Source: an uncultured Flavobacterium sp.
GTDB lineage: Bacteria; Bacteroidota; Bacteroidia; Flavobacteriales; Flavobacteriaceae
Reading direction: 5' to 3'
DNA: 64,000 nucleotides
Assembly (NCBI GenBank): GCA_937773775.1
Contig: CALJVL010000022.1
Span: 1-64,000, forward strand
The notes beneath the pieces were generated by a model that had not been told where the DNA came from, ran no database searches, and worked only from the letters and a program-made list of their open reading frames with translations. Position 1 is the first letter of the stretch; each line of letters starts with the position of its first letter. Positions 56,752 through 64,000 of the stretch are shown in pieces. The position numbers were made by a program, and so were the translations under genes.

Positions 56752-57492
56752 TTACTGTTGTTCTGTAGGCATGATGTAGACATCATTTATGTTCACGCGG
56801 CTCGGTTGCGTTAAAGCATAATAAATCGCTTGTGCAATATCCTCTGGTTCGAGCATAGTCATTTTCTGCATTTCTGATAGTTTACCTATAATATCTTCGT
56901 CTGTTATTGTATCCATTAAGTTTGTAGCTACAGCTCCGGGTTCAATGGAGGTAACGCAAATACCATATTTTGGGGCTAACTCTTGTCGTAAGCCTTCGGA
57001 AAACATTTTCACCGCTGCCTTCGTAGCGCAGTAAACTGAACCACCCGGGAAGTATTTATAGGCTGCTACTGATGAAATATTGATAATATGCCCTTGTTTG
57101 TTTTTAATAAGGGTAGGAAGTACAGCGGCTACGCCGTTTAATACTCCTTTGATATTCACGTCCACCATTTTATCCCACTCATCGGTCTTCAGATTCTCCA
57201 CAAAAGACAACGGCATCAAGCCTGCATTATTAATTATTGCGTGTACTGTTCCATATTCTTCCAGTGTTTTATCGACTAACTTTTCCATATCACCCTTCTT
57301 GGTAACATCAGCAATGACTACTAGCGCCTCACCTCCTTTATTTTCAATGGTCTTCTTAAGCTCGTTCAGCTTATCTTTTCTACGTGCGGAAAGCACTACT
57401 TTAGCACCATTCATTGATAGTTTTAAGGCTGCTGCTTCGCCAATACCACTTGAGGCTCCCGTTATTATTATTACTTTACTTTTAATGTCCAT
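56752..57492 (-). CDS. Short-chain dehydrogenase/reductase (YdfG-like)
   Basis: 246 residues. VIIITGASSGIGEAAALKL (TGxxxGIG), VHAIINNAGLMPLSF (NNAG), INISSVAAYKYFPGGSVYCATKAAVKMFSEGLRQELA (catalytic Ser, YxxxK). Broad-range NADP-dependent SDR of the YdfG/serine-dehydrogenase-like group. Between the two aldehyde dehydrogenase end copies. Intact. Confidence 0.92.
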   Translation of the reverse strand: MDIKSKVIIITGASSGIGEAAALKLSMNGAKVVLSARRKDKLNELKKTIENKGGEALVVIADVTKKGDMEKLVDKTLEEYGTVHAIINNAGLMPLSFVENLKTDEWDKMVDVNIKGVLNGVAAVLPTLIKNKQGHIINISSVAAYKYFPGGSVYCATKAAVKMFSEGLRQELAPKYGICVTSIEPGAVATNLMDTITDEDIIGKLSEMQKMTMLEPEDIAQAIYYALTQPSRVNINDVYIMPTEQQ

Positions 57493-57569
57493 GTTACAAT
57501 TAATTTTAGATTAAATTCAAATATTTAACAGCAGTATTAATGCTACAAAAGGATTTTTTTTGGCATTTA

Positions 57570-58040
57570 CTAGAAGGAATCATTCAGATTACTTACCCGA
57601 ATCAATTTCTTATTCACAAACTCGTGGATCTCCAACTCCGATAGTTCACGGCCAAAACCTCATTGTTTTGTTCCGCCAAAAGGAAAATCGGCTTGTGTTC
57701 AGGTAGGGTGATTAATGAATAACATGCCCGAATCTATTTGGTCAGCTATTCTTTTTCCGCGTTCAATATTTTGTGTGAATATCGAACCTCCCAAACCAAA
57801 ATCTGAATCATTGGCCAGATCAATGGCAGTCTGTTCGTCTTTTACCACATAAAAGGATGCTACGGGACCAAATAATTCTTCATGATAAGCAGCAATACTT
57901 GGCTTCAAATCAGTAAGTATGGTAGGTTCCATAAATGCACCTTCACGTTCTGCGCGTTTACCGCCTAGTAATACATATGATTTTCCTTTATTAGTAAAGC
58001 TTTTAGCCTTCCGCTACTTGAAATCTTCTAATAAAGCCAT
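57570..58040 (-). pseudogene. Aldehyde dehydrogenase C-terminal fragment
   Basis: Minus frame 57699-57932 reads MEPTILTDLKPSIAAYHEELFGPVASFYVVKDEQTAIDLANDSDFGLGGSIFTQN. This is the C-terminal third of NAD(P)-dependent aldehyde dehydrogenases (EELFGPV motif), preceded by SYVLLGGKRAEREGAF. The end continues after a stop or shift at 57699: TQADFPFGGTKQ, stop, GFGRELSELEIHEFVNKKLIRV, ending at 57570. The first two thirds including the catalytic Cys are absent. Resembles succinate-semialdehyde dehydrogenase types. Confidence 0.75.
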
Positions 58041-58044
58041 TATC

Positions 58045-58941
58045 TTACTTTAAAAAGGCAGCGTCTTTGAACCAAGGATTCGGATAGGTATAAAAACCTT
58101 CGCCGGTAGCGACACCCAATTTCCCTTTATCAATGAAATGCTCTTTTAGATACTCCACTACTTTTTGTTTATCAGAGTCCCCTGTTTTTTCAGCCTCCAT
58201 TTTATTGATATTATATGCGGTGGTAATTCCAACGACATCTAAAATCGCAAAAGGTCCCGTGGGAGCACCTGTTGCCACCATCCATGTTTTATCGATCGTA
58301 TGAACATCTGCAACACCTCTTACCAATAGGTCTAGTCCTGCACCTAACAAGGGAACAAGCAGTGAGTTGACTATGTAGCCTGGTTGTTCTTTTTTTAATG
58401 GCAGAGCTACCATTCCGATAGATTTGGCAAACGCAACAAGGGTGTCAAATACGTCTGCATCCGTCCCGGGATGTCCCATAATTTCAGCTGTATTATGTTT
58501 CCATATCTCGTTAGCAAAATGCAGCGCTGCAAATTGAGCTGGTCTACCTGTTGATTCGGCAAACTGGCTAGGCAGCATAGTAGAAGAATTACTAGCGAAA
58601 ATGGTTTTTTCAGGAGCAACAGCTGCTAGCTTTTTATAAAAATCTTTTTTAATTGAAGGATCTTCAGGTACGGATTCTATAACTAGATCAGCGTTGGCTG
58701 CAGCTTTTGCCAAATCTGAAGAAAAACTCAATCGATCCATTGTCTCATCGATCTGTTTTTGTGAGGCATTCAAATCAGCCTTGTAAGAGTCTCCCAATTT
58801 CTTAAAAGTAGTTTTTGATTTTTCTAAAATGTCATCACTAATATCATAAACCATTACAGCGTATCCGTGAAAAGCGGTTTGGAATGCAATCTGTGATCCT
58901 AAAACGCCACTACCCGCTAATGTTATTTTTGTAATTTTCAT
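58045..58941 (-). CDS. 3-hydroxyacyl-CoA dehydrogenase family protein
   Basis: 298 residues. NAD-binding ITLAGSGVLGSQIAF (GxGxxG), VIESVPEDPSIKKDFYKKL, IFASNSSTMLPSQFAE, and ALHFANEIWKHN with the catalytic His of the family (classical enzymes read HFFNP here, so substrate may differ). The C-terminal domain has GYIVNSLLVPLLGAGLDLL and ATGEGFYTYP. Soluble cytosolic. It is the upstream neighbour of the aldehyde dehydrogenase fragment (4-nt gap). Intact. Confidence 0.88.
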   Translation of the reverse strand: MKITKITLAGSGVLGSQIAFQTAFHGYAVMVYDISDDILEKSKTTFKKLGDSYKADLNASQKQIDETMDRLSFSSDLAKAAANADLVIESVPEDPSIKKDFYKKLAAVAPEKTIFASNSSTMLPSQFAESTGRPAQFAALHFANEIWKHNTAEIMGHPGTDADVFDTLVAFAKSIGMVALPLKKEQPGYIVNSLLVPLLGAGLDLLVRGVADVHTIDKTWMVATGAPTGPFAILDVVGITTAYNINKMEAEKTGDSDKQKVVEYLKEHFIDKGKLGVATGEGFYTYPNPWFKDAAFLK

Positions 58942-59079
58942 TGTTTTATCTTTTTAATTATTTGTTCTAGTTTTACTTTCGTGTTGCCTCATGTAGCTTT
59001 TGAATATCCGTTATGCCTGATAAGCATTTATTTTATTTCGCAATAAATAGTTTAAGTGTAAGCTTGGACTTTAAACTAT

Positions 59080-60063
59080 TTAGGATAAGCTTATAATTAC
59101 TTTCCCTTTGGCTCTGCCGGTAGCCAGATATAAATAAGCATCGATTCCATCTTCGAAGGAATAAATCAAATCAACTATAGGCTTAATATCCCCATCTTCG
59201 ACCATTTTGCTAATAGTATTTAACTGCTTTGCGTCGGGTTGCATCCAAGTTAGTTTATAAACAGCAGATTTTTTATCAATCAGTGTTGCTAATTTTTTGG
59301 TCAATTTATAATCTTTTATTCCCATTTTTTTTGCTGTTTGTTCGTCAGGTGGACCTACTATCGTAGTCACTTTTCCACCTTCTTTAATGATTTCAAAAGC
59401 ATCAAAGGTGTAGTCATTCCCTAAACTGTCAAAAACAATATCCAAATTATTTGCAACCTCTTTATAGTCTTCCGTTTGATAATCAATTACTCGGTCAGCA
59501 CCCAAAGCTTTGACCCAATCTATATTTTTGCTACTGGTAGTGGTATACACGATAGCTCCTTTTGCTTTAGCATACTGAATTGCAAAGCTACCTACACCGC
59601 CAGAGCCTGCATGAATAAGAATTCTATCGTTCTCTTTAATGCCAACACTCTCCAAGGCTTGTATTGCTGTAAGTCCTGTTAATGGCAATCCGGCTGCTTC
59701 TTCGAAAGAACTATTTTTAGGTTTTTTAGCAACTAGTTCACTATTAATACTTACAAACTCTGCTACTGTACCCATTTGTTCTTGTGGCACTCTTGAATAT
59801 ACTTCATCTCCTATTTCGAAATTGTTTACATCTACACCTTTCTCAACCACTACACCACTTACGTCAAAACCTATTGTACTGGGTAAGTTTAAAGAAATCA
59901 TATCTTTCAGGTGACCTTCCACCATTTTGTAATCAATGGGATTTAATGAAGCTGCTTTAACTTCAACTAAAACATCATTTAGTTTTAAAGAAGGTTTTTC
60001 GATCTCATTGATGGATATACTGTCTTTAATTTCGCCGTATTTTACTATTTGTAGTGCTTGCAT
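59080..60063 (-). CDS. Zinc-type NADP-dependent oxidoreductase (quinone oxidoreductase family)
   Basis: 327 residues. MDR superfamily with GroES-like N-terminus (VLVEVKAASLNPIDYKMVEG, TIGFDVSGVVVEKGVDV) and cofactor motif RILIHAGSGGVGSFAIQYAKAKGA, then ADRVIDYQTEDY. Lacks the zinc cysteines, so a quinone or enone reductase is most likely. Downstream of a gap of about 140 bp from the hydroxyacyl-CoA dehydrogenase. Intact. Confidence 0.92.
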   Translation of the reverse strand: MQALQIVKYGEIKDSISINEIEKPSLKLNDVLVEVKAASLNPIDYKMVEGHLKDMISLNLPSTIGFDVSGVVVEKGVDVNNFEIGDEVYSRVPQEQMGTVAEFVSINSELVAKKPKNSSFEEAAGLPLTGLTAIQALESVGIKENDRILIHAGSGGVGSFAIQYAKAKGAIVYTTTSSKNIDWVKALGADRVIDYQTEDYKEVANNLDIVFDSLGNDYTFDAFEIIKEGGKVTTIVGPPDEQTAKKMGIKDYKLTKKLATLIDKKSAVYKLTWMQPDAKQLNTISKMVEDGDIKPIVDLIYSFEDGIDAYLYLATGRAKGKVIISLS

Positions 60064-60595
60064 ATCAATTATATTTTATTGTTAATTATCTTTTCTTTTC
60101 TAGCTTTTTAGTTTTCTAAAAAACTATCGATTAGCTAACTTAACATCTTTATTTATCAAGGTATTGAAACCCTTTTCCTAAATATCAGCGGTACTGTTTA
60201 TCTAATCTTTATCTTTTCAATTTGATCTAATAGCATTTTTTTTCTTTTGTTGATTCTCTCTATGATTGCTAGGCGTCTGATTACAAAGGATCCAAGCTAT
60301 GAGAACCGGTTGAAAGAAAAGCCTGATTAATCGTACCTCATCGGAATCTAAAGCACCAAAAGCATCTTTTCTATCGAGATATTAACCATTATTTCTAGAA
60401 AAAAAAGAAACAATAAGTAGCGAAAGTGAGACGAAATCTGTTTTGAGTATTATCGTTTTTAGGTTTTTTCCCTAATTTATTGCTATTGGATGCGGTTGCA
60501 TCATGAAAGATATAATTTCAAGGATTTTTTTTATAATACTAAATTCGAGAAAATAACAAGCTAATCGTTAAAGCAGTTTTAATAAATCTCACAAA
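60064..60595. other. Intergenic region with a DoxX 3' end relic (60275-60425)
   Basis: The minus-strand DNA at 60275-60425 matches the C-terminal half of the DoxX gene at 56179 (shared blocks AGAACCGGTTGAAAGAAAAG and AAAGCATCTTTT), with changes that break the frame. Nothing else recognised. Confidence 0.55.
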
Positions 60596-61264
60596 TTATT
60601 TCTCAAAAACTACTGTATCAGTTTTCGCTCCTAATTGGGTGAGTGCTTCTGAAATGGCTGTTACAAATTGTGGTGGACCACAAACATAAAAGTGCTGTTT
60701 AAAGTTATCTATTTTTTCTTTTAGAAAAGTATAATCAATCCTACCATTTCCGTACTCCTCCTTTTTTTCATCAGTGAGCGTGTTTATGAAATTCTTGCTG
60801 AGCATTTCATTAAATTCTTTTTTCAGAATTATATCTTTTTCGGTTTTATTGGTAAAAATTAGCTTGTTGTTAGCAATTTTATCATCCGCTTGTAACTGCC
60901 GCAGAATTGCAATGAATGGTGTAACACCTGCACCACCAGCAATGAATACTCCTGCGCCTTTGTATTCAATTGCGCCCCAAACATCACGAATGATGAGTTC
61001 GTCACCGTGCTTTAATTTTCCTAATTCTTTTGTAACTCCGTTGTGACTGTCATAAATTTTAATAGTAAATTCTAGCTGCTTATTATCATTTAAACTTGTA
61101 AATGTAAAAGGTTGCTTTTCATTTTTAAGTGCATGAGTATTTACGGACACATCGGTTGCCTGTCCCGGTATGAATTTGAAACCTTCTGGCTTTTGAATTG
61201 TAAATCGCTTGACATCATGCGTTACCGGTTCCACTGAAATTATTTTTACAATATGATTTTCCAT
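60596..61264 (-). CDS. FAD-binding ferredoxin/flavodoxin reductase-like oxidoreductase
   Basis: 222 residues. FAD-binding start KRFTIQKPEGFKFIPGQATDVSV, QPFTFTSLNDN, then the NAD domain GVFIAGGAGVTPFIAILRQL and HFYVCGPPQFV near the C-terminus. Resembles the reductase moiety of phenol hydroxylases and flavodoxin reductases, without a 2Fe-2S domain. Electron partner unknown. Starts 32 nt after the small ORF at 61296. Intact. Confidence 0.9.
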   Translation of the reverse strand: MENHIVKIISVEPVTHDVKRFTIQKPEGFKFIPGQATDVSVNTHALKNEKQPFTFTSLNDNKQLEFTIKIYDSHNGVTKELGKLKHGDELIIRDVWGAIEYKGAGVFIAGGAGVTPFIAILRQLQADDKIANNKLIFTNKTEKDIILKKEFNEMLSKNFINTLTDEKKEEYGNGRIDYTFLKEKIDNFKQHFYVCGPPQFVTAISEALTQLGAKTDTVVFEK

Positions 61265-61295
61265 GGCGTTTGTTTATTAGGGATTAGTAGTATAC

Positions 61296-61517
61296 TCAAG
61301 AATTAGGTCTTCCTTTCAATCGAATATCTATTTTTCTTTTCTTAATGGTTAACCGCTTCATTACTTCCATTAAGGTTACTTCTTTTGTCTTCATATAAAT
61401 TAGGTTGATCGCTAATACAAGTCGTTTTGCTTCTCTTGAAGCTGTCACTCTATCACTATTAGACATATTACTCATTTTAGCTTTTTCAAATACCTCTGCT
61501 TCTTGTAAAATTTCCAT
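61296..61517 (-). CDS. Small basic protein of unknown function
   Basis: 73 residues from ATG 61517 (MEILQEAEVFEKAKMSNMS); an in-frame ATG at 61562 would add 15 residues. Basic, helical C-terminus (MKRLTIKKRKIDIRLKGRP). No family recognised. Located just upstream of the reductase gene. Confidence 0.5.
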   Translation of the reverse strand: MEILQEAEVFEKAKMSNMSNSDRVTASREAKRLVLAINLIYMKTKEVTLMEVMKRLTIKKRKIDIRLKGRPNS

Positions 61518-61687
61518 AATTATTATTTTATTTTTCGTTATATTCATTGAGTGGATGCTCATAGGAATTATTTATCGGTTGCGAAGAATCATATTCGGGA
61601 CTGTTTTTTACTTCTTCCTTTGATTAATTGTAACTATCAGCTATGTATATGCAAATAAAATCTGCAGTATTAGTTAAGCAACAATAA

Positions 61688-61940
61688 CTGCTAAAAGTTA
61701 TTGTTGATAGAGCTTTTTATTTTTTTGAGAATCAAAAATTGATAAATACTTGTTCTATTGCAGTTTGACTGATCTCTGCATTAAGCAAAGACGTAGAGTT
61801 TGTTGTAAGGACGAACGGATGGAAAGCACTTAGCTCGTTACAGTTACTTCTACAACCTGACTACCCGTGACCTTCGTTTGAACAAGTATCTATTCAATTT
61901 ATATTTAGTTAATTTTTAAAAGTAAACTGAATTAGTTCAA
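61688..61940. repeat. Dispersed repeat, copy B
   Basis: Counterpart of copy A. The end hairpin (61904-61931) has one mismatch and two G-U pairs. Located downstream of the first (broken) fasciclin gene. Confidence 0.75.
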
Positions 61941-62136
61941 GTTTTTTTGAAAATTTATTCTCTGGTTGCAAACTGATTCACTTAAAATTTCCCAGCTAAT
62001 TTTCAAGATGTGATTGCTCGCTAAGAAACTAGCTCGTAATGGTAACGATTGGAGTACCGATAAAGTTATATATTTTTTTTTAGTACCGCTCGAGCAAGTA
62101 TGGCTTAATCTGAAGGGAAGTTACTATTTGTTAAAA

Positions 62137-62159
62137 GAAAGCTGCAATAAGCAGGTTTC
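62137..62159 (-). terminator. Terminator of the first fasciclin copy
   Basis: GAAAGCTGC (62137-62145) and GCAGGTTTC (62151-62159) with loop AATAA; one mismatch relative to the second copy. Confidence 0.65.
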
Positions 62160-62183
62160 TCGGTCAAATTTTTTGCTAGTTAT

Positions 62184-62593
62184 TTAGGCTGGCATTATCA
62201 CCTTATTAACGGCATGAATAACTCCATTATCCGTTTCTACATCAGCAAGAACTACTTGCGCATCATTGATAAAGACCTTTCCTTCTTTTAAATGAATCGT
62301 TACTTCTTCGCCGTTCACCGTTGCGGCTTTCATACCATCGGATAAATCGGTCGACATAATTTTGCCCACAAGAACATGGTATGTCAAAATAGAGGTCAAT
62401 TGTTCTTTGTTTTCCGGGTTTTAGGAGGTGTGTTTTAACTGTGCCTTCAGGTAATTCAGCAAATGCCCTCGTCTATTGGAGCAAACAAAGTGAAAGGGCC
62501 TTCAGAACTTAAAGTACTAACAAGATTGGCAGCTGTTACGGCTGCTAAAGTTTCACATGAGCCGTGATTAACGACAGTTTCTGCAATGTTCAT
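62184..62593 (-). pseudogene. Fasciclin (FAS1) domain protein, broken copy
   Basis: The C-terminal 71 residues (62184-62399) are clean: TSILTYHVLVGKIMSTDLSDGMKAATVNGEEVTIHLKEGKVFINDAQVV. Upstream the frame is broken near 62420, 62470 and 62550, and the N-terminus (MNIAETVVNHGSCETL) lacks the conserved AAV spacing. The intact duplicate is at 63220. The FAS1 fold is a secreted or surface adhesion domain; this protein has no visible signal peptide. Confidence 0.85.
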
Positions 62594-62735
62594 AATATAT
62601 CTGTTTTATTTCAAAGTTAGGCTTTTGTTGCCTAAGCTTCCGATTGTTACTGTTAAGGTTTTGATAAAGTAAGAATATAAATACGTAAATTGAACCTGCA
62701 AGTAAGCCTTGCAGTAGTAGTTAAACAGCAATAAC

Positions 62736-62990
62736 TGCTAAAAGTTATTGTTGTTGCAGCTTTTTATTTTTTTGATAATCAAAAATTGATCAATACTTGT
62801 TCTATTGCGGTGTGACTGATCTTTGCATTAAGCAAAGACGTAGAGTTTGTTGTAAGGACGAACGGATGGAAAGCACTTAGCTCGTTACAGTTACTTCTAC
62901 AACCTGACTACCCGTGACCTTCGTTTGCACAAGTATCGATTTAATTTATATTCAGTTGTTTTTTAAAAGACAACTGAAATAATTCAAGTC
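62736..62990. repeat. Dispersed repeat, copy C
   Basis: Ends in hairpin TTCAGTTGT (62951-62959) with ACAACTGAA (62970-62978), extended by four more pairs (one G-U). It differs from copy A by paired changes. Located downstream of the intact fasciclin gene. Confidence 0.75.
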
Positions 62991-63172
62991 TTTTTGAAAA
63001 TTTATTCCCTAGTCGCAAACTGATTCACTTAAAATTTTTAAGATGTGAATACCCGCGAACAAACTAGCTCGTACTTGTAAAGATTGGAGTACCGATAAAG
63101 CAATATGTTTTTTTTCAGTACCGTCCGAGCAAGTTCAGCTTAATCTATGGGGAGGTTACTATTTGAAGAAAA

Positions 63173-63195
63173 GAAACCTGCAATAAGCAGGTTTC
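63173..63195 (-). terminator. Terminator of the second fasciclin gene
   Basis: GAAACCTGC (63173-63181), loop AATAA, GCAGGTTTC (63187-63195), followed on the minus strand by a T-rich tail TTCTTTTCTTC. Confidence 0.85.
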
Positions 63196-63219
63196 TCGTT
63201 CATTTTTTTTGCCAATTAT

Positions 63220-63627
63220 TTAGGCTGGCATTATTACCTTATTAACGGCATGAATAACTCCATTATCTGTTGTTACATCCGCAAGAACTACTTCTGCGTC
63301 ATTGATAAAGACCTTTCCTTCTTTTAAATGAACCGTTACTTCTTCGCCGTTCACCGTTGTGGCTTTCATACCATCGGATAAATCGGTCGACATAATTTTG
63401 CCCACAAGAACATGGTACGTCAAAATAGAGGTCAATTGTTGCTTGTTCTCGGGTTTTACGAGTGTTTCCACTGTTCCTTCAGGTAATTCAGCAAATGCAT
63501 CGTCTAATGGAGCAAATACGGTGAAAGGGCCTTCGGAAATTAAAGTACTAACAAGATCGGCAGCTGTTACGGCTGCAACTAAAGTTTTAAATGAGCCGTG
63601 ATTAACGGCAGTTTCTACAATGTTCAT
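63220..63627 (-). CDS. Fasciclin (FAS1) domain protein
   Basis: 135 residues, a single FAS1 domain: NIVETAVNHGSFKTLVAAVTAADLVSTL, GPFTVFAPLDDAFAELPEGTVETL (FAPxDxAF, H1 motif), LTSILTYHVLVGKIM (YH motif, H2) and VHAVNKVIMPA at the end. No N-terminal signal peptide is visible, unusual for this family, so it may be exported otherwise or be cytosolic. Intact copy of a tandem pair. Confidence 0.93.
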   Translation of the reverse strand: MNIVETAVNHGSFKTLVAAVTAADLVSTLISEGPFTVFAPLDDAFAELPEGTVETLVKPENKQQLTSILTYHVLVGKIMSTDLSDGMKATTVNGEEVTVHLKEGKVFINDAEVVLADVTTDNGVIHAVNKVIMPA

Positions 63628-63764
63628 AATATATCTGTTTTATTTCAAAGTTAGGCTTTTGTTGCCTAAGCTTCTGACTGTTAATGTTAAGTTTTTGATA
63701 AAGTAAGAATATCTATACGTAAATTGAATCCACATAAGCCCTGCACTAGTAGTTAAGTAACATC

Positions 63765-63825
63765 TTTAAATATATTTTCTGCTTCCAGAATTTTTTTAAA
63801 TATTTTACAATCTAAGCCCATGTTA
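63765..63825 (-). mobile_element. IS3 OrfB C-terminal relic
   Basis: Minus-strand DNA AATTCTGGAAGCAGAAAA corresponds to the (E)EFWKQKD-like end of IS3-type transposase seen at 49560-49690, with small indels. Only about 20 codons remain. Confidence 0.5.
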
Positions 63826-63858
63826 GCAAAAAAAGTCTGCAACAAATAAAAATTACAT

Positions 63859-63970
63859 TTGATGATTTATAAGATAATTATTATTATATTTGAAAATAGA
63901 TAAGACTGACCCCGGTCCGACCTTTCTATCCTAAATTGGGGTGATTGGTCTGATTTTATCAGACCTTTAT
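63859..63970 (+). ncRNA. Candidate small RNA with own promoter and terminator
   Basis: TTTG (63859-63862) and TATATTTG (63886-63893), 23 bp apart, form a Bacteroidota-type promoter. About 60 nt further lies a perfect hairpin GGTCTGAT (63947-63954), loop TTT, ATCAGACC (63958-63965) with a short T stretch. The 50 nt between are GC-richer than the surroundings (GACTGACCCCGGTCC) and hold no ORF. The window ends 35 nt later, so a leader of a following gene is equally possible. Confidence 0.3.
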
Positions 63971-64000
63971 ACTAGTTAGCTTTAATGCAAAAAAAAAGTA

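Larger units (their letters stand above)
61655..63740. repeat. Tandem duplication of an approximately 1.04-kb unit carrying a fasciclin gene
   Basis: Two head-to-tail units (about 61655-62706 and 62707-63737) each contain the structured repeat, a terminator hairpin, a fasciclin gene and its upstream leader (GTTATTGTTG ... TACGTAAATTGAA). Nucleotide identity is high but clearly below 100 percent, so the event is not recent. The first unit begins with TATGCAAATAAAATCTGCAG, also found at the end of the IS3 relic (49545-49580). Confidence 0.85.

Noticed and set aside
62736..63196. Repeat copies as ends of an intact transposon
   Set aside because: No transposase, no terminal inverted repeats and no target duplications were found around any of the three copies.
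63900..63970. tRNA gene at the right end
   Set aside because: No cloverleaf or TTCRA arm can be formed; only one hairpin is present.

Overview
The window looks like chromosome of a Flavobacterium-like member of the Bacteroidota. The DNA is AT-rich, promoters carry the Bacteroidota -7 motif TAnnTTTG, and many gene families are typical of Flavobacteriaceae: DUF6503 and DUF4833 proteins, an arsenosugar-type glycosyltransferase set, a LexA-like/Pol IV/short DnaE cassette, S9 peptidase, SdpI and fasciclin. Most genes lie on the minus strand. No rRNA, tRNA, CRISPR array or intact insertion sequence was seen. The window contains an unusually large number of broken genes. Some breaks are single-base changes in homopolymer runs and could be sequencing error. 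Others are in-frame stops, truncations or duplicated gene ends and look like real decay.

Layout. 1-7132: membrane mannosyltransferase, two GT2 glycosyltransferases, a MORN-like protein, a 4Fe-4S membrane protein, an FAD oxidoreductase and a DUF6503 lipoprotein, all minus and nearly all frameshifted. 7206-10698: six-gene operon (rhodanese, TIGR04282, sterol desaturase family, DUF547, TIGR04283) resembling the accessory part of an arsenosugar/arsenolipid locus without its radical SAM and methyltransferase genes. 10944-16038: SOS-like mutagenesis cassette, with a LexA-like repressor divergent from Pol IV and a short DnaE. 16150-21088: decaying region (GH130, Yellow-type lipoprotein, porin relic, HEPN/AbiU2-like gene, TlpA relic). 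21112-26962: transporters plus a sulfide/persulfide detoxification set (rhodanese, persulfide dioxygenase-like MBL-rhodanese, SQR, TauE/SafE). 27373-31504: lipoproteins, relics and an SDR in sparse DNA.

31505-38805: SbcD, SbcC, an S9 peptidase, then a decayed second copy of the sbcC 3' end. 39178-43482: hemolysin III-like protein, FUSC transporter, broken nitroreductase. 44446-46650: Old Yellow Enzyme and zinc alcohol dehydrogenase. 46906-49405: Nudix, small membrane protein, histone-like Lys/Ala-rich protein. 49560-54708: IS3 relic, SdpI, exonuclease VII (XseB, XseA), HtrA lipoprotein protease. 54939-61517: oxidoreductase-rich stretch littered with partial duplicates (pyruvate oxidase N-termini, aldehyde dehydrogenase ends, DoxX ends). 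61655-63740: tandem duplication of a fasciclin gene with a structured repeat also found at 29162.

The most notable signals are regulatory and structural. Two kinds of Crp/Fnr-type palindrome sit exactly 33 bp (centre to centre) upstream of the -7 element. One kind precedes the nitroreductase and OYE genes; the other precedes the MBL-rhodanese and TauE genes. An approximately 260-bp dispersed repeat preserves a hairpin by compensatory changes. Copied gene ends recur next to intact genes, suggesting repeated tandem duplication followed by decay.
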